Positions 1 to 11,467 of a stretch of DNA of 64,000 bases are shown one piece after another. Under the pieces are notes generated by a model. That model had not been told where the DNA came from. It saw only the letters and a list, made by a program, of their open reading frames with translations, and searched no databases. The stretch is from assembly GCA_001692895.1 (NCBI GenBank), contig KV748263.1, positions 374,604 to 438,603 on the forward strand, written 5' to 3'. Source of the DNA: Cenococcum geophilum 1.58 (lineage: Eukaryota > Ascomycota > Dothideomycetes > Gloniales > Gloniaceae). The position numbers were made by a program, and so were the translations under genes. The number at the start of each line of letters is the position of its first letter. The stretch's first letter is position 1.

Positions 1-316
1 CCCACATTTCCATAAAACGTCGGGCGATCGACCTTGATCAAGCTATCCCAGGACAGGAATGGTGCTGTCCAGCCTTCACCCCTAACGCCAGTATTCAGGA
101 AGTCCTCGGATCTAGCAGTAGCCATCGTTAGCTTCACCGTCTGGAAGACTGGGACCCGTGAAGAACCTACCCGTTTGGACCAGAGCCGGGAGTCACATCT
201 GAAGTGGCTCCTTGGGCGTCCGGGTTTGTACCTAGGCCCGGATCTGAAGACTGTGCGAGGGATGTCGCAGCACAGGCAATTAACAGTAGGAGGGTTTTCC
301 GATGAGGCATTTTCAT
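1..316 (-). CDS. Secreted protein of unknown function, 5' part only (runs off left edge)
   Basis: Two exons on the minus strand: 316-171 and 111-1, joined across a 59-nt intron (170-112) with a GTAGGT donor, an AGCTAACG branch site and a CTAG acceptor. The frame stays open to the window edge. Residues 1-22 form a typical signal peptide: MKMPHRK, then LLLLIACAATSLA. A Gly/Pro/Ser-rich linker follows. The second exon reads into a folded-looking segment containing GEGWTAPFLSW and RPTFYGNV. Another in-frame ATG lies upstream at 355, but the one at 316 puts the hydrophobic core at the normal distance. I do not recognise the family. Without splicing the frame stops at 167, which would leave a 49-aa peptide; the good branch site and the matching frames favour the spliced model. 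Confidence 0.55.
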
Positions 317-840
317 AGGTGGGTAAGTGTCTTGGTATTGAAAGAAAATGGACAATGTCGGGAAGACTGCAGCTTAAGAGGTTATTTCCTCTTAATATCT
401 TTCCACTCCATCCTTTATATCCTGAGCAGAAGAGTAAGGCTCAACTTCATAATAAACAGGCGCATGAATTTTTGAACAAGCATTTTCTTCATTTGCTTAA
501 GTCCTCAGGCGGACTTACCAGCTGAATGTTGAGATGACTACGCCCTGGTTACGGTGTGAGAGCAACTCAAGGGCAGTTAGTTGGCTTGCGGGCCGATTGA
601 AAATCATGAGCTTGCTGAGGTAAGATTGCCTCCTCGTCTCGGAATAACGTTTGCGGCTGACCTTGGAGCTGACGTAAGCTTTGACCAACCAATCCACGAT
701 CACTGCAGGCGGTTGGGATGTTCTCTCACCTATTGTATCGCTCTGCCCAGAGAGACGGTGCATCCACTATTATGCCGCTGACCACGTTCCCAGCTCTCTT
801 GGCCTGGGTGTTCTATCTCTCATGCAGCTGACAGTGCTCG

Positions 841-1044
841 TACAGGGTGTACGACCCCTAGCAATTTCGCTTCGTACGCGCTAGAGAATTTTAAGTTTAA
901 CTCTTGTAATTAAGCTTAAAAAATTAAAGGCTTTGCCTTTCTTGCGGGTGCACAGCTCTTGGCAAGCGCATGGTATCTACGCCGCATGGTGCACTTGACT
1001 GGTGATTACCGAAATTGCTGACACTGGAGGTCGTACACCCTGTA
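841..1044. mobile_element. MITE-like element with TA target site, about 204 bp
   Basis: The ends are a perfect 16-bp inverted repeat: TACAGGGTGTACGACC at 841-856 and its reverse complement at 1029-1044. The outermost TA on each side fits a Tc1/mariner-type TA duplication, leaving a CAGGGTGTACGACC terminal repeat. The interior is AT-rich and non-coding, so the element is non-autonomous. Confidence 0.7.
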
Positions 1045-1057
1045 AACATGACCGAGG

Positions 1058-1208
1058 TAACGTGCTACCCCCCCAAAGCAAGCCACCTCAATTACCTAAT
1101 TCTAAGCCACGCTTATTAAAATAATATTGTATTGCTACTAAAATTGAGAAAATGTGTTAAAAATTGTCTCGCTTGGGGGGGTGTCTCGCTTGGGGGGGAG
1201 GCACGTTA
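1058..1208. mobile_element. MITE-like element with C7 tract in its terminal repeats, TA target site
   Basis: The left end TAACGTGC-TA-C7-AAAGCAAG is matched in inverse at the right end (TAACGTGC-CT-C7-AAGCGAG read on the minus strand), with TA at both outer edges. Near the right end a 17-bp unit (TGTCTCGCTTGGGGGGG) is duplicated in tandem at 1165-1181 and 1182-1198. The interior is AT-rich and non-coding. Confidence 0.55.
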
Positions 1209-1464
1209 GAGTCGTCCAGCGCCTTGCAGTGCGGTGAACGATCCAGTGGGTCATCAGCATTACAGCCTTCTACCAGTTTGCAGAAGAATTTGTGCATGGC
1301 TAGCTCCTCGTATATTTTGTTTTCCGATATGGATCATGATATAAGAGTCTCTGATATCTGGTTGATTCAAGACTCAGCCTTTCACGGATTCTCCACCGAA
1401 TAGTACCAAAGTTACTCTTCTGCTTTCAAATTTACTTTCATTCGTTCTTCCAAAGTTCACCAAG

Positions 1465-3997
1465 ATGAAATTTCTGGCTCTGCTGGCAATCTTGCCTTCG
1501 ACCGCCTTTGCTGGCGACGTCGCAGGCTCACAGCAGATTCCTCTTGGCTCAAGTCTAAGCGACCAAAAGCCTATTGCCCAGTCAACGTACTGGTACGAAA
1601 CAATCAACCACAACGGCGAAGCCTCTTTCATGCAACCCTCGTGTAAGTCAGGTTACCAGGTGTTTCGCAACGTGGTCACAGACTTCGGCGCAGACAACAC
1701 AGGCAACACTGATGCTTCGACGGCTATTCAAAATGCCATTGACGGTAAGTTATTCCAACTCTTCCGTTGGAGGGTGCTAAATCACATCTAAAGCCTTTGC
1801 CTCTGGTTCGAGCGCTTGCGCGGGTCGTGCTGCGAATGCATATGGGACCACAGGCCAGCCTGCGATGGTCTATCTACCCCGTGGAACCTATCAAATGGCA
1901 AAATCTATACAATTGCGTCTAGGGACAGTCTTAATGGGTGACCCCACCGATCCACCTACGCTCAAGGCCGTGTCAAATTTCCCAAGTGACCACATCATCT
2001 TTGCCAAAGATCCTGTCCAGCCGGGAACTAACAACTTCTACATCGCGATCAAAAATCTCATAATCGATTCCACTAACGTTGACAAGGCCACCACTATTGG
2101 TCACATCGACTGGACGGTTAGTCAGGCCACACAACTGACCAATATTGTCTTCAACATGCCGAACTTCTCCACTGGTCATGCGGGTGTTACGGTTGCTCTC
2201 AATTACCCCCCGCCCCCTGACCCCAGCGGATTCAACAGCGCTCTCATCTTGAATGATCTCACTTTCAACGGCGGTGCAACTGGTATGATACTGAATGGCC
2301 AGCAATGGGTCCTCAAGGGAATGAGCTTCAACAGGTGCAACACCGGCATTAGAGTGAACGGGTTCAACGTCGTGGTACACAACTCCAGCTTCACTGATTG
2401 TACCACTGGCATTGATGCACATGGTGTCTCCGGCTCCTTGACCGTTTTGGACACTATCACCACAAACATCGGTACATTGGTTAACTCGGGAGATAGCGGT
2501 AACGCCAGAAACTCAATCATTCTCGAGAATGTAATCAACAATGGCAAAACAGTTGTGTTAGATAACAGCCCAAATCCACCACTTACTGGCAATGTACCGA
2601 ATACTTGGGTTCATGGCGACATGGTAACACTCATCCTGCTGCATTTGCGGACATTTCTGACCATCCATAGTATGCTCCAGGGAATCCGGTAACACAGTTC
2701 GAAGATGGTAGGTTCCTAACAGCAAAACGAGCTTCTGCTCTGACTGTCAACGGTAACAATTACTTCACCATGAAGCCGCCAACCTACCAGGAGTTTGCTA
2801 TCGATCAGGTGGTAAACGTGAAGACTGTCACCAATCTACCAGTCCGAGGCGATGGGATCACTGATGATACCGCAAATATCAATTCCGTTCTGCTCCAATG
2901 CGTTGGAAAGGTTGTCTATTTCCCCGCTGGTACATATATGGTCACCGATTCCCTGATTATACCTCCCGGATCTCGCATTTTTGGCGACGCGTACGCATCT
3001 GCAATCAGCGCAGCATTCAGCACTAAATTCTTCAATCCTGATGCTCCAACCGCCATGGTCAAGTTGGGGAACCCAGGCGATGTTGGCGTGGGGCAAATCA
3101 GCGACATGCTTTTCACCGTTAGTGATGTATTACAAGGCTGCAAAATGGTGAGTTAATCCAAGCATAAAATTGTGACTGCCACTGTTGCTAATATTTTACT
3201 AGCTCGAAGTTAACATGGCCGGCAATCAGCCTGGCGATGTTGGTATTTGGAACTCTCATTTCCGTGTCGGTGGCGCCTCAGGATCCAAAGTCAAGACGGT
3301 TTGCAGTACTACTCCTGACCGATGCAGGGCTGCTTGGGGTATGATCCATCTGACCAGCACATCATCCGCATACATCGAAAACATGTGGGGCTGGACTGCA
3401 GATCATGATCTTGACGGCGGGCCTGACTCTGTACAAGATGCACCTGTCATCGCAGTCGGACGAGGCGCACTCATTGAAGCGACTAAGGGAACATGGATGG
3501 TTGGCACCGGCATGGAACACAACACTCTCTACCAGTATAATTTCAATGCCGCAGCCAACGTCTGCAGCGTCTTCCAACAGAGTGAGACTCCATACTGGCA
3601 GGGACCAGGCAGTTTTGGGCTTGCACCGGCTCCATGGACCGAGCACTTACAGCCAAGCGACCCTACATTCAACAGCTGCGGGTCAGAAGACGCACAGTGT
3701 CGTATGGCCTGGTTCGAGCTCGTGAGCGACTCCAAGGACATATTCCTGTATGGAGGCTGTGTTTGGGTTTTCTTTAACGGTGGAGTCAACCATGACTGCC
3801 AGGGGGCTCCCGGAATATGCCAGCAAAACGCCATCGACATTTCTAATTCTACTGGTACCCACCTATACGGCACCAACGTGAAGGCTATCCAGACCATGAT
3901 GATCAGCGACAACGTTGAGATTGCTTTCAGGTCCGACAACGATGGCAGCTTTTTTATGGGTGGAGTGGTTGCTGCGTATCTGTTCAATTCCGCCTGA
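1465..3997 (+). CDS. Secreted exo-beta-1,3-glucanase, glycoside hydrolase family 55
   Basis: Four exons (1465-1744, 1794-2623, 2671-3147, 3203-3997) give 793 aa, the usual GH55 length. The introns are 49, 47 and 55 nt; the second has a CTGAC branch and fixes an apparent frame change and TAG near 2668. Residues 1-16 (MKFLALLAILPSTAFA) are a signal peptide. The protein has the GH55 layout of two tandem right-handed beta-helix (pectate-lyase-3-like) halves. The first has 'VVTDFGADNTGNTDASTAIQ' and 'VYLPRGTYQMAKSIQL'; the second has 'LPVRGDGITDDTANIN' and 'VVYFPAGTYMVTDSLIIPPG'. Family members release glucose from the non-reducing end of beta-1,3-glucan outside the cell, for wall turnover or for degrading other fungi. 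I infer an extracellular role from the signal peptide. No damage is visible. Confidence 0.92.
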
Positions 3998-5033
3998 TCG
4001 AGGAGAAGTACGAAAACCGTCTCTTTCATGGTTCTAATAGTTAGCCTTCTGTTTCAGCTTGTCCGCTTTTTCACTTCACTCTCATTAAAAGTTAGATTGC
4101 TTTTGGGCAAGAATCTTTTCTCGACCATAGAGGAGTAATGTAATTGAGATGGCCAACTGCAGAAGCAGAAGTGAGACTGTACGAGGGCTTGGTTTGGTGC
4201 TGTACTGGTATGAGACAGAAGTGGATGGAATGGAGCCTAGGAGTGCAAAAATATGGATAGATTTTTCTAGCGCGTTTTATAAGCGGTTTTCTTCTAGGCT
4301 ATGGTTGAAATACTAGAGAAACCAAGAAAAATTAGTGTATAAACTAGAAAAACCAAGATAAAAGTTATATATAAAAAAGCACTTTCTCACTTTTTTAAAT
4401 TTCTTAACTATTCTATTCAGGCGGTTTAGTTCGGTTTTATTTACGTCTTTAAGCCTTTATCAGATATTAAAAGTAATAAAGATTCTTCTTATATTTCCTA
4501 TTAGCTTAAAGCCATAGAGCCCATTCTAAGCAACAAACCGCTTCCTAGTGGGCCGCACCAACCTCTACGGAACATCAGAAGCCGATTTCGCTAGAGCCGA
4601 TTTCGCTAGTGACTGTACAAGGGAACACGAATTGCTCAGATGCCCCCCCTGCTAGTGTGGTATACAAAATAACCTAGCCCTGCTATATTACTTGGGACTC
4701 GCTTATTTTCCTCTCCATACTAGCAGGGGGGGTCTGAGGCATTGATGTTACCCCCTTGTACGCTGCCCTGCGACCTAACCACTTATCAGCACCCTCACAA
4801 TTCGCCGATTGACGTTATTCTCTCTACATTGTCACCTCAGCAATAAATCAATGTAAGCAAATCAGATAAAAGAGTATCCAAGTGAACTATTAACCAATGA
4901 CTGACAGCGCCTTAATGGTTACAGCCCTTGGCATTACTTTTACAAACCCCGGCGCGAATTCAGCCTTGCAGTAGAATAACCAACGTCATCTGCCACACTT
5001 CGCTGCATTTTACCGTGGCAAATCCCTAAAGAG
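3998..5033. other. Intergenic region with a MITE and a small tandem duplication
   Basis: No gene is supported. It is AT-rich after the GH55 stop. A 15-bp unit starting GCCGATTTCGCTAG is duplicated in tandem at 4581-4595 and 4596-4610, right beside the MITE at 4616-4760. The 3' part serves as promoter for the gene starting at 5034. Confidence 0.6.
4616..4760. mobile_element. MITE-like element, about 145 bp, TA target site
   Basis: Long imperfect terminal inverted repeats. The left arm starts TACAAGGG and has C7-TGCTAGT about 30 bp in; the right arm read on the minus strand starts TACAAGGG and has the same C7-TGCTAGT. TA flanks both ends. The centre (about 4665-4710) is AT-rich and non-coding. 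The C7 tract resembles that of the element at 1058-1208 although the outer ends differ. Confidence 0.6.
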
Positions 5034-6830
5034 ATGCCTGTCGCCTTTGGCTTCTCCGTAGGCGATTTCATTGCCGCATTAAATCTTGTTAATACAGTTA
5101 TCGAAGCAGTCAATAACAGTCGCGGTTCAAGCGCGACCTATCGGGCGTTAATCAGAGAGCTATACGTCCTCGAGTCAACCTTGTTGCGTGTCAAAAATCT
5201 TGAGTTCGAAGAGTCGCAAGAGTCTGAGAAACGTGCGCTAGAGCAGGCCGCTTCGCAGTGTCAACATGCTATTGACGACTTCCTAACGAAAATCCAGGCT
5301 TACCAGCCACATCTACGCGCAGAAGGGTCCGGGAATTGCTCTCTGGCGCGAGCAAAAGACGCTTGGATGAAGATTAAATGGGCTTTCTGTAAAGAGGAAG
5401 ATGTGGAGAAGTTCAAAGCTGACTTAAGAGGACACTCGGCGTCGATCCAGTTACTTCTGCAAACGATCGAAATGTACGTTATCCCGTTGACTAAAAGCGT
5501 ATATAATTCTACTAAGCAACAACAGGAGAAATTCCTCGATCCAGGCAGAGAAGGAAGATCAGCAACACCGAATGCTTGCTGGACAAATTCAAGATGCGTC
5601 GGTTGCACTTATGGCTAGGGTTTCTTCCGTTTCTAACGGCGTTTTGAGGTAATATCAATTCAGCGTGTTGTGTCAGCAGGCTTTCTAACGCAGTAGTTGC
5701 TTATTAAGATGCATTCAACAGGGTGGAGAACATCTAGGGATGGCGACAAATATCATGTNAGTCAATCTTAGCTGCACGGTTCTTCCAGTATCTGTGACTC
5801 ATGCTCTATAAAGGCGAACAAATTTCCAAATATTTAATATGGTACTTGATATCCATAAGTTCATCAGCAGACTACCATCTCAAATTCAGCGGGACCAGCC
5901 TGTGTATATGATTGATGCCTTTGGACGGTCAAGTCCGTTTCATCTCGAGTTCATTCGCTCTGCAGAGGTATGTTAGTTACGAATATCGTGTTATTATTAG
6001 ATATTGACAGGAAATTAATTGGCAGGGTCTCATAGCTGTCCTTCGCGTGAATTTCGAAGCTGCAGGTGCAGGTACGGAGAAGATTGACCACCGAGAATTC
6101 GTGTTCGAGGACGCGTCATCAAGGCGAGAAATTGATATCACAAAGAATTGGGAATCATGCTTTCGTCCGGGACAGCGAGTTACCATGAGCGTCGTCTTCC
6201 AAAACGTATCTCAGAACATTACTAGCACGTGCCCTAATTGTCATTCGGAACAGGAAGGTTCTCCAGACCAAGATATTGAATGGTATGGTTCCCCTGCCTC
6301 AGCCTATGTACAACCGAGCTAATTGGGAATAGCGAGATGTGTTATATTGTTTTCCGGAGGATAATGGAACTGCCACAGAATATGGCTCCTGTGCAATCTC
6401 GCGTTCACGATTCAAATGGCGCCAAAAAACAGACCCCATTTTCCGAATCATGGTCATCAACATTTGATACTAAATCAGTAACGAGTCCCAAAGCTGATGA
6501 GCTGGAGAATCTAAGCCTTTTTCGTCGCGTGCGTATTATCCCTAAGGAGGAAGCTCACAAATGTAAATTGTGGGCTTTGTGGAATAATTTTACCGGCACC
6601 AAGACACTGGAAGGCATTGGAAACGTCTGTGTCAGGACTATTAAGGCAAGTCGGTGAGCTACCACATATTTTTGGAGCGGAATATTGAACCTTTGCAGAG
6701 TGAACCATTTCTGGAATTAATTGGCGATGACGAAAATGAGACGTTAAATGAGACGTTGATATTCGAATCACTTTCAAGGGGCAAATGCTACTTTCAAAGG
6801 ATGGAACGTGCGTATACCTGTTTCACCTGA
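5034..6830 (+). CDS. Fungal STAND-type N-terminal domain plus ubiquitin-like (ULD) domain protein
   Basis: Model with seven exons: 5034-5498, 5545-5648, 5694-5756, 5814-5967, 6026-6282, 6333-6653 and 6701-6830 (497 aa). Introns are 45-58 nt, several with CTAAC-type branches; one donor contains an N at 5759. Residues 1-190 match the helical N-terminal domain seen in fungal STAND/NLR-like proteins ('FGFSVGDFIAALNLV', 'ELYVLESTLLRVKNLEF'). A ubiquitin-like region follows (QPVYMIDAFGRSSPFHLEF ... NWESCFRPGQRVTMSVVF). Next is a four-cysteine zinc site (CPNC ... CEMC) formed only after splicing. There is no P-loop ATPase. Such proteins are common accessory genes in fungi and are thought to act in self/non-self signalling; the exact role is unknown. 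The last exon and stop are less certain. Confidence 0.72.
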
Positions 6831-9375
6831 CCGATTCTTACGAGTCTCACTTCACTATTTAGCCCAAAGAATCGCTGTGTCGGGTTACCTAACGCATCCT
6901 GTTTACTTATCGCAAGCCCCATTGGCACACGCACTTGACTTTAAAGAAAGTGATTGGTGCGATACAATATGGTTCGTATACGCTCTCTTACAACTAGAAA
7001 TGTATAAAACTTAGACAACCGTTTAGGAAACTTTTACCTAAATACGAAAACCTGAATAGTGGCATACCGAACCATCTATGGCACAATTATTCGCAAGCTA
7101 AGCCGCCCTCCAGGTCATCTACTTCCTTCGGGTCATCCAAGCCCTGCGTTGTAGTACACAACAGTGGCGGCCAAACTTACGACACGACTACATCCTCGCC
7201 CGCTGGTAATACAGGGTTTTATTCTTAAGTGCGGAAGGACGATTAGGTAAGTTTCCATAGCCTTCGCGGCTTATCGCTTATGCTCCTAGTGCCAAAATCT
7301 AGTACTGATTTTAATCCAGTGTCTGTCTTAGTCCTTTAAGAGTCTTATAATATCCCTAAGCAGGAATGCATATAACTATTAAATTAGTTGTATAATCTAA
7401 CTAATTATAATTATAATTAACCTTATAATTATAATAATTAATATAATTACCCGGATTCCGTAATACTTAAACCTAAAAATTGGAGCTCTTGCTGCACCCG
7501 GCCCAAAAAGACCAAAACCAACCAAAAGAACACTGAAAAACACCTAGAGAATCCCCCTGAGATGCATGCATCGCAGGGGAGGCACACGTCGAACGACGGT
7601 AGTTCGCACTCGCGCGCGACCGCTAGAAATACCCCTAGCAATGGCCCTCCACAATAAGAATGGGCGAACACCATACCATAAAGCGGAAAGACCTCTATAG
7701 AGAAGGCATTTAATAAAATACAAAGCCTATCAGACGCGCCTAGTATCCTATATGCAGTAGGAATATCAAAAACCTTAAACACAAACCTCCTTTACATATG
7801 TTGCAAACTTGCAGATCCTAGAGTTAGCATCTTAATTACACTAACTTGTAGCCATAGCCTTGGTGTGGCTCTAACGAGTCCCCTTAGAGGGGCTACTCCA
7901 TAACACCACCAAAGCCCTTTCCCTCGTCATAGAAAAGAAACCGAAAATTCTAGCCCAGCCAAGGACAGCGGCTAAAGGAGTAAGCCCCGTATACCCATAG
8001 TCTATATCCAACTAATAAAGATTTCTGGATAAAGAGATTTACCTTCGCTTCAATCATACCTATCATCACCACCTCATCATCACCCTGATCCATCCCATTA
8101 TCATGTGCTGCCATACGAGTAAAGCGCCCATCGGGTTCCGCAACGCGAAGCCGCATGTGTAGCTTCAACCTTAAACCAGTAGTCCACGGTTAATTCACTA
8201 GACTTGTCGACTTGAAGGAACTCTCAGAGAGATCTAAATGCCGGCGGGTCTGGTTCTATCGAGCTATGATGTTCTATCCATTTCTTGGTGAAGTCCTCGA
8301 CGAAAGGATGGTGAGCTTCTCGGCGTCTTTGTATAGGGCTGGGCATCATCATTTAGTCACTTTAGGGGTAGCCGCATAGCTCTTCGGCCGCGTCGTGCTC
8401 TCCCTTAGATCCTTTATATTCGGCTTAGCCGGCGGTGCCTTGTGCAGTAAATAAGTTCGCTTTTAGTAACACGGTGATGGTTGTTCGCAATAGAGGATTT
8501 AGGGGCATAAAGGAAGGCCAAAGGAGACTAGGAACGATCGAAGGAGATTGGAGGGGGTCGGTAGAGGCTGCGGAGATCGAAGGAGGATCGAGGGAGGCTG
8601 GAGGGAAGCAGAGGCGGGAAGGCCGAGCAGTGGTGAAAGGTAGCTATGGGCTGTAGCCTAGAAGTTTCGCAAGGATGAAAACGGGGGAGAAAGAGCCCAA
8701 TCTGCGAAGTTTTGGAGGCGGAGGGTTGATGGGGAGAAGGGAGAAGGCCTACGATGGAAGGTTAAGTGCTGGACGGGGGTCGGCTAGTTCCTCGTAAGGG
8801 AGACTTCGCTTCACATTCGGAAGTAAGAATCAAATATCAGACTTTTGTGAAAAAGCCCGAGGTGCGACTATCTATTTTATCAGCAGCGCGGGCGAGCTTT
8901 ACCACCGCCTGATTGGCATAGTCATTCTTTCGCCGAGAACACCCGCGAGACATAGTTGTGTGTCACGCCTTGAGTTGGAGCTGCATCGCGAAGTTCAACG
9001 GTGATTGTCGTGAGAACTGGTTTGGGTTCGGGAGTCCTGGCGCTCTGTAGTTGACCTAGCAACCCGCCTTAGCTCATCATTTTAACCGAGCTCAGCACAC
9101 AAGGGGAAGGGATTGTGGCTGGTGGCGTTGGCTGGGCACGCTTAACTGCCACAACGCCACGCCCAAGACAGTCGCGACACGCGCATTTTGGGAAAGTGGC
9201 AGGGACGCTTTGACGAAATCTTCTGCTCCACATAAACCCACACACCGCTCCGACCACAACACCAAACACTCCGCACTGCGCTTGCGATCAACATTCAGCT
9301 ACTTTCGAATAATTAGGCTCCATACAACCAAATTAATTCCAAAACCATCTCCCTACTCACTTTCAATCAGTCAAC
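6831..9375. other. Long gene-poor stretch with transposon debris
   Basis: No intact gene is visible. About 7380-7440 is extremely AT-rich. 7447-7790 resembles a decayed LINE ORF1. 8500-8620 is purine-rich (AGG/GGA) without a convincing frame. The last 300 bases are GC-richer and probably form the promoter and leader of the gene at 9376. The minus-strand ORFs here show no recognisable domain. Confidence 0.5.
7447..7790 (+). pseudogene. Possible decayed LINE (Tad1-like) ORF1 fragment
   Basis: Plus-strand translation, with stops, reads 'SNGPPQ*EWANTIP*SGK' then 'SIEKAFNKIQSLSDAPSILY' and 'AVGIS'. This resembles the conserved stretch just upstream of the zinc knuckles in ORF1 of Tad1-clade elements. 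It is short and broken, and I rely on recall of the family pattern, so this is tentative. Confidence 0.3.
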
Positions 9376-10413
9376 ATGTCTGTCGTCTCGCTCCTCGGTG
9401 TTGAGGTTAAGAATAACCCTGCCGCGTTCGACGCGCCGTACGAGTTCGAAATCACATTTGAATGTTTAGAGCAGCTACAGAAAGGTACAAAACCAGCCAC
9501 ACTGTCGCCTTTCGCGCGAGGCCCCCCANCATGCCCTCCCCGCTAACGCTTTAATTAGACCTCGAATGGAAGCTGACTTATGTCGGCTCTGCTACCTCGT
9601 AAATGCACTTTCCGAGCTCCTACGGTGTATGATTAAGCTATCTAACTTCGTCACAGCTCTGAATATGACCAAGAGCTTGACTCATTACTCGTCGGACCTA
9701 TCCCCGTCGGCATCAATAAATTCGTCTTCGAAGCCGACCCACCAAACCTCTCACGTATCCCAAACAACGAGATTCTGGGCGTGACGGTGATTCTGCTTAG
9801 CTGCAGCTACGACGGCCGAGAGTTCGTGCGCGTCGGCTACTACGTGAACAACGAGTACACAGACGAGGCACTTATCGCCGAGCCGCCCGCAAAGCCCATC
9901 ATCGAGAAGGTGCGGCGTAATATCCTGGCTGAGAAGCCGCGAGTTACGCGCTTTGCGATCAAATGGCATTTCCCCTATTTCTAATTATCTATGCCATTGC
10001 TGACGAATCAATACAGGGATTCCGAAGCTTCTGCCCCACCAGAGTTCCCTCCAGACCAGCCGGAAGCAGATGCACTAGAAGCTGATGGCGAAACTTATGG
10101 TGCCGAAGAGGAGGAGGAAGAGGCGGCCGAAGAGGTCGAAGCTGAAACCGCGGAAGGCGAGGACGCTGAAATGGCCGGCGCTGAAGACACGGCAGCTGCC
10201 AAGAAGGACGACGATGCTGCGTCGGACGCAGGCAGTGAAGACCTCGAAGCCGAGAGCAGTGGCGATGAGGAAGACGAGGAAGAGGAAGAGGAAGAAGGCG
10301 ATGGTGACGAGGACATGGATATGGGTGAGGACGGCGAGAAGGCCCCTGAGGCGAACGGCAATGTGCACGCAGAGCAGCCGCTGCAGCAATCGGCTGACGT
10401 GATGGTTCACTAG
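9376..10413 (+). CDS. asf1: Histone H3-H4 chaperone ASF1
   Basis: Four exons (9376-9484, 9559-9598, 9657-9965, 10017-10413) give 284 aa. The first 155 residues follow the ASF1 fold closely: [16 protein letters not shown] at the start, '[14 protein letters not shown]', '[15 protein letters not shown]' and '[12 protein letters not shown]'. The long C-terminal tail is Glu/Asp-rich, as in fungal ASF1. ASF1 binds the H3-H4 dimer in the nucleus and hands it to CAF-1 and HIR for nucleosome assembly. The third intron (9966-10016) has a GC rather than GT donor; splicing there restores 'KW|DSEA' exactly and no GT is available nearby. An N lies in intron 1. Confidence 0.95.
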
Positions 10414-11467
10414 AACGGTCTCTGGAAATAGATGAGTTTAGGACTCCCTACTTTTTGGGTTTGGTTATTGCCTTATGATGGTTCCTTTTTGGCTTCACCC
10501 TAGCGTGTTCGACCGTGGCATTTGGGTTACTCCGGGAGGGTAGAGGGCACTGCTATTGCTAGTTGAATATACAGCAGTCACGATGCTAAAAATTAACCAA
10601 CACTTACTCTGTGGTTTGTAGCTTGATAATTTATAAAGTACTTCGGGATACTCGAAGATTAGTAGTTTCGCAGAGGATAATCCCTAAAGTACTCATCGGC
10701 CTTTTGAAAACATGGGAGATATCTTAGGCCTTGGCACAACCCATTTTCGACTCACTTGAAAAACAGCACTCCAAACCGACGCCATTCGACACCTCCGCTC
10801 CCTTCTAAGCTACTCTGACGCGAGGATGTACTAGAACAGTTGAAGAGAACGGGAGACTGGGTAGAGTGAACTGGGTCAATTTCCTTGGAGAGAGACAGAA
10901 TTAACAATTGTCCAAAAGGGGAGACCAAGAATGAGAAGTGGCTCTCGGGTCTCTGTATATACACTGGGTAGGCAGCAAGGTAGGCAACAGGGTTGAAGCC
11001 TACGAAGGATTCAATCTAGTCTTGACATAGTCTTGCCACTAGGCAGACATGCTCCAGGTCGACAACAATGCATCGCTAGTCAATAGGAACGATGTCACAG
11101 TCATCTCCCAAAGGCTTGCGTATTAAAAAAAACCAACTTTTATACCCATTACCATAATCCGTACATTAGACATCCAAAGCCAACGCCCCCCAAATACCAC
11201 TTTTAAAATTACAGTTCATCCACAACACAGATACAATAAAAGTACATCCCGTTGTCTGAGGATAAGCCTCTCAAACAACACCCTTCCATTACCTACAATA
11301 CCAAATTCCTCAAAGCATTAAATACTCACATATGATGCCAGAAGCCCATTACCGATCTGAGATCAAGCTAAAATGTCAGTAGTCAAAGATCTCATCGATT
11401 CCATCACATCAACGTATATCCCGTTCTAGTCCAAACCTCGGAATTGCACGGACGGAGACAAAATAGT
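10414..11467. other. Convergent 3' region between asf1 and the 11468-12888 gene
   Basis: Both neighbours end here, so it is mostly 3' UTR and spacer. There are no ORFs with recognisable content, no repeats and no RNA gene that I can see. Confidence 0.6.

Larger units (their letters stand above)
356..1464. other. Intergenic region with two small inverted-repeat elements
   Basis: No coding sequence is supported here. It separates the divergent secreted-protein gene (minus) from the GH55 gene (plus), so it holds both promoters. Two MITE-like elements (841-1044 and 1058-1208) lie nearly back to back. The short ORFs are not conserved-looking. Confidence 0.6.

Noticed and set aside
2618..2770. Apparent frameshift plus TAG in the GH55 gene
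   Set aside because: A 47-nt intron (2624-2670) with GTAACA donor, CTGAC branch and ATAG acceptor restores frame and gives the normal family length.
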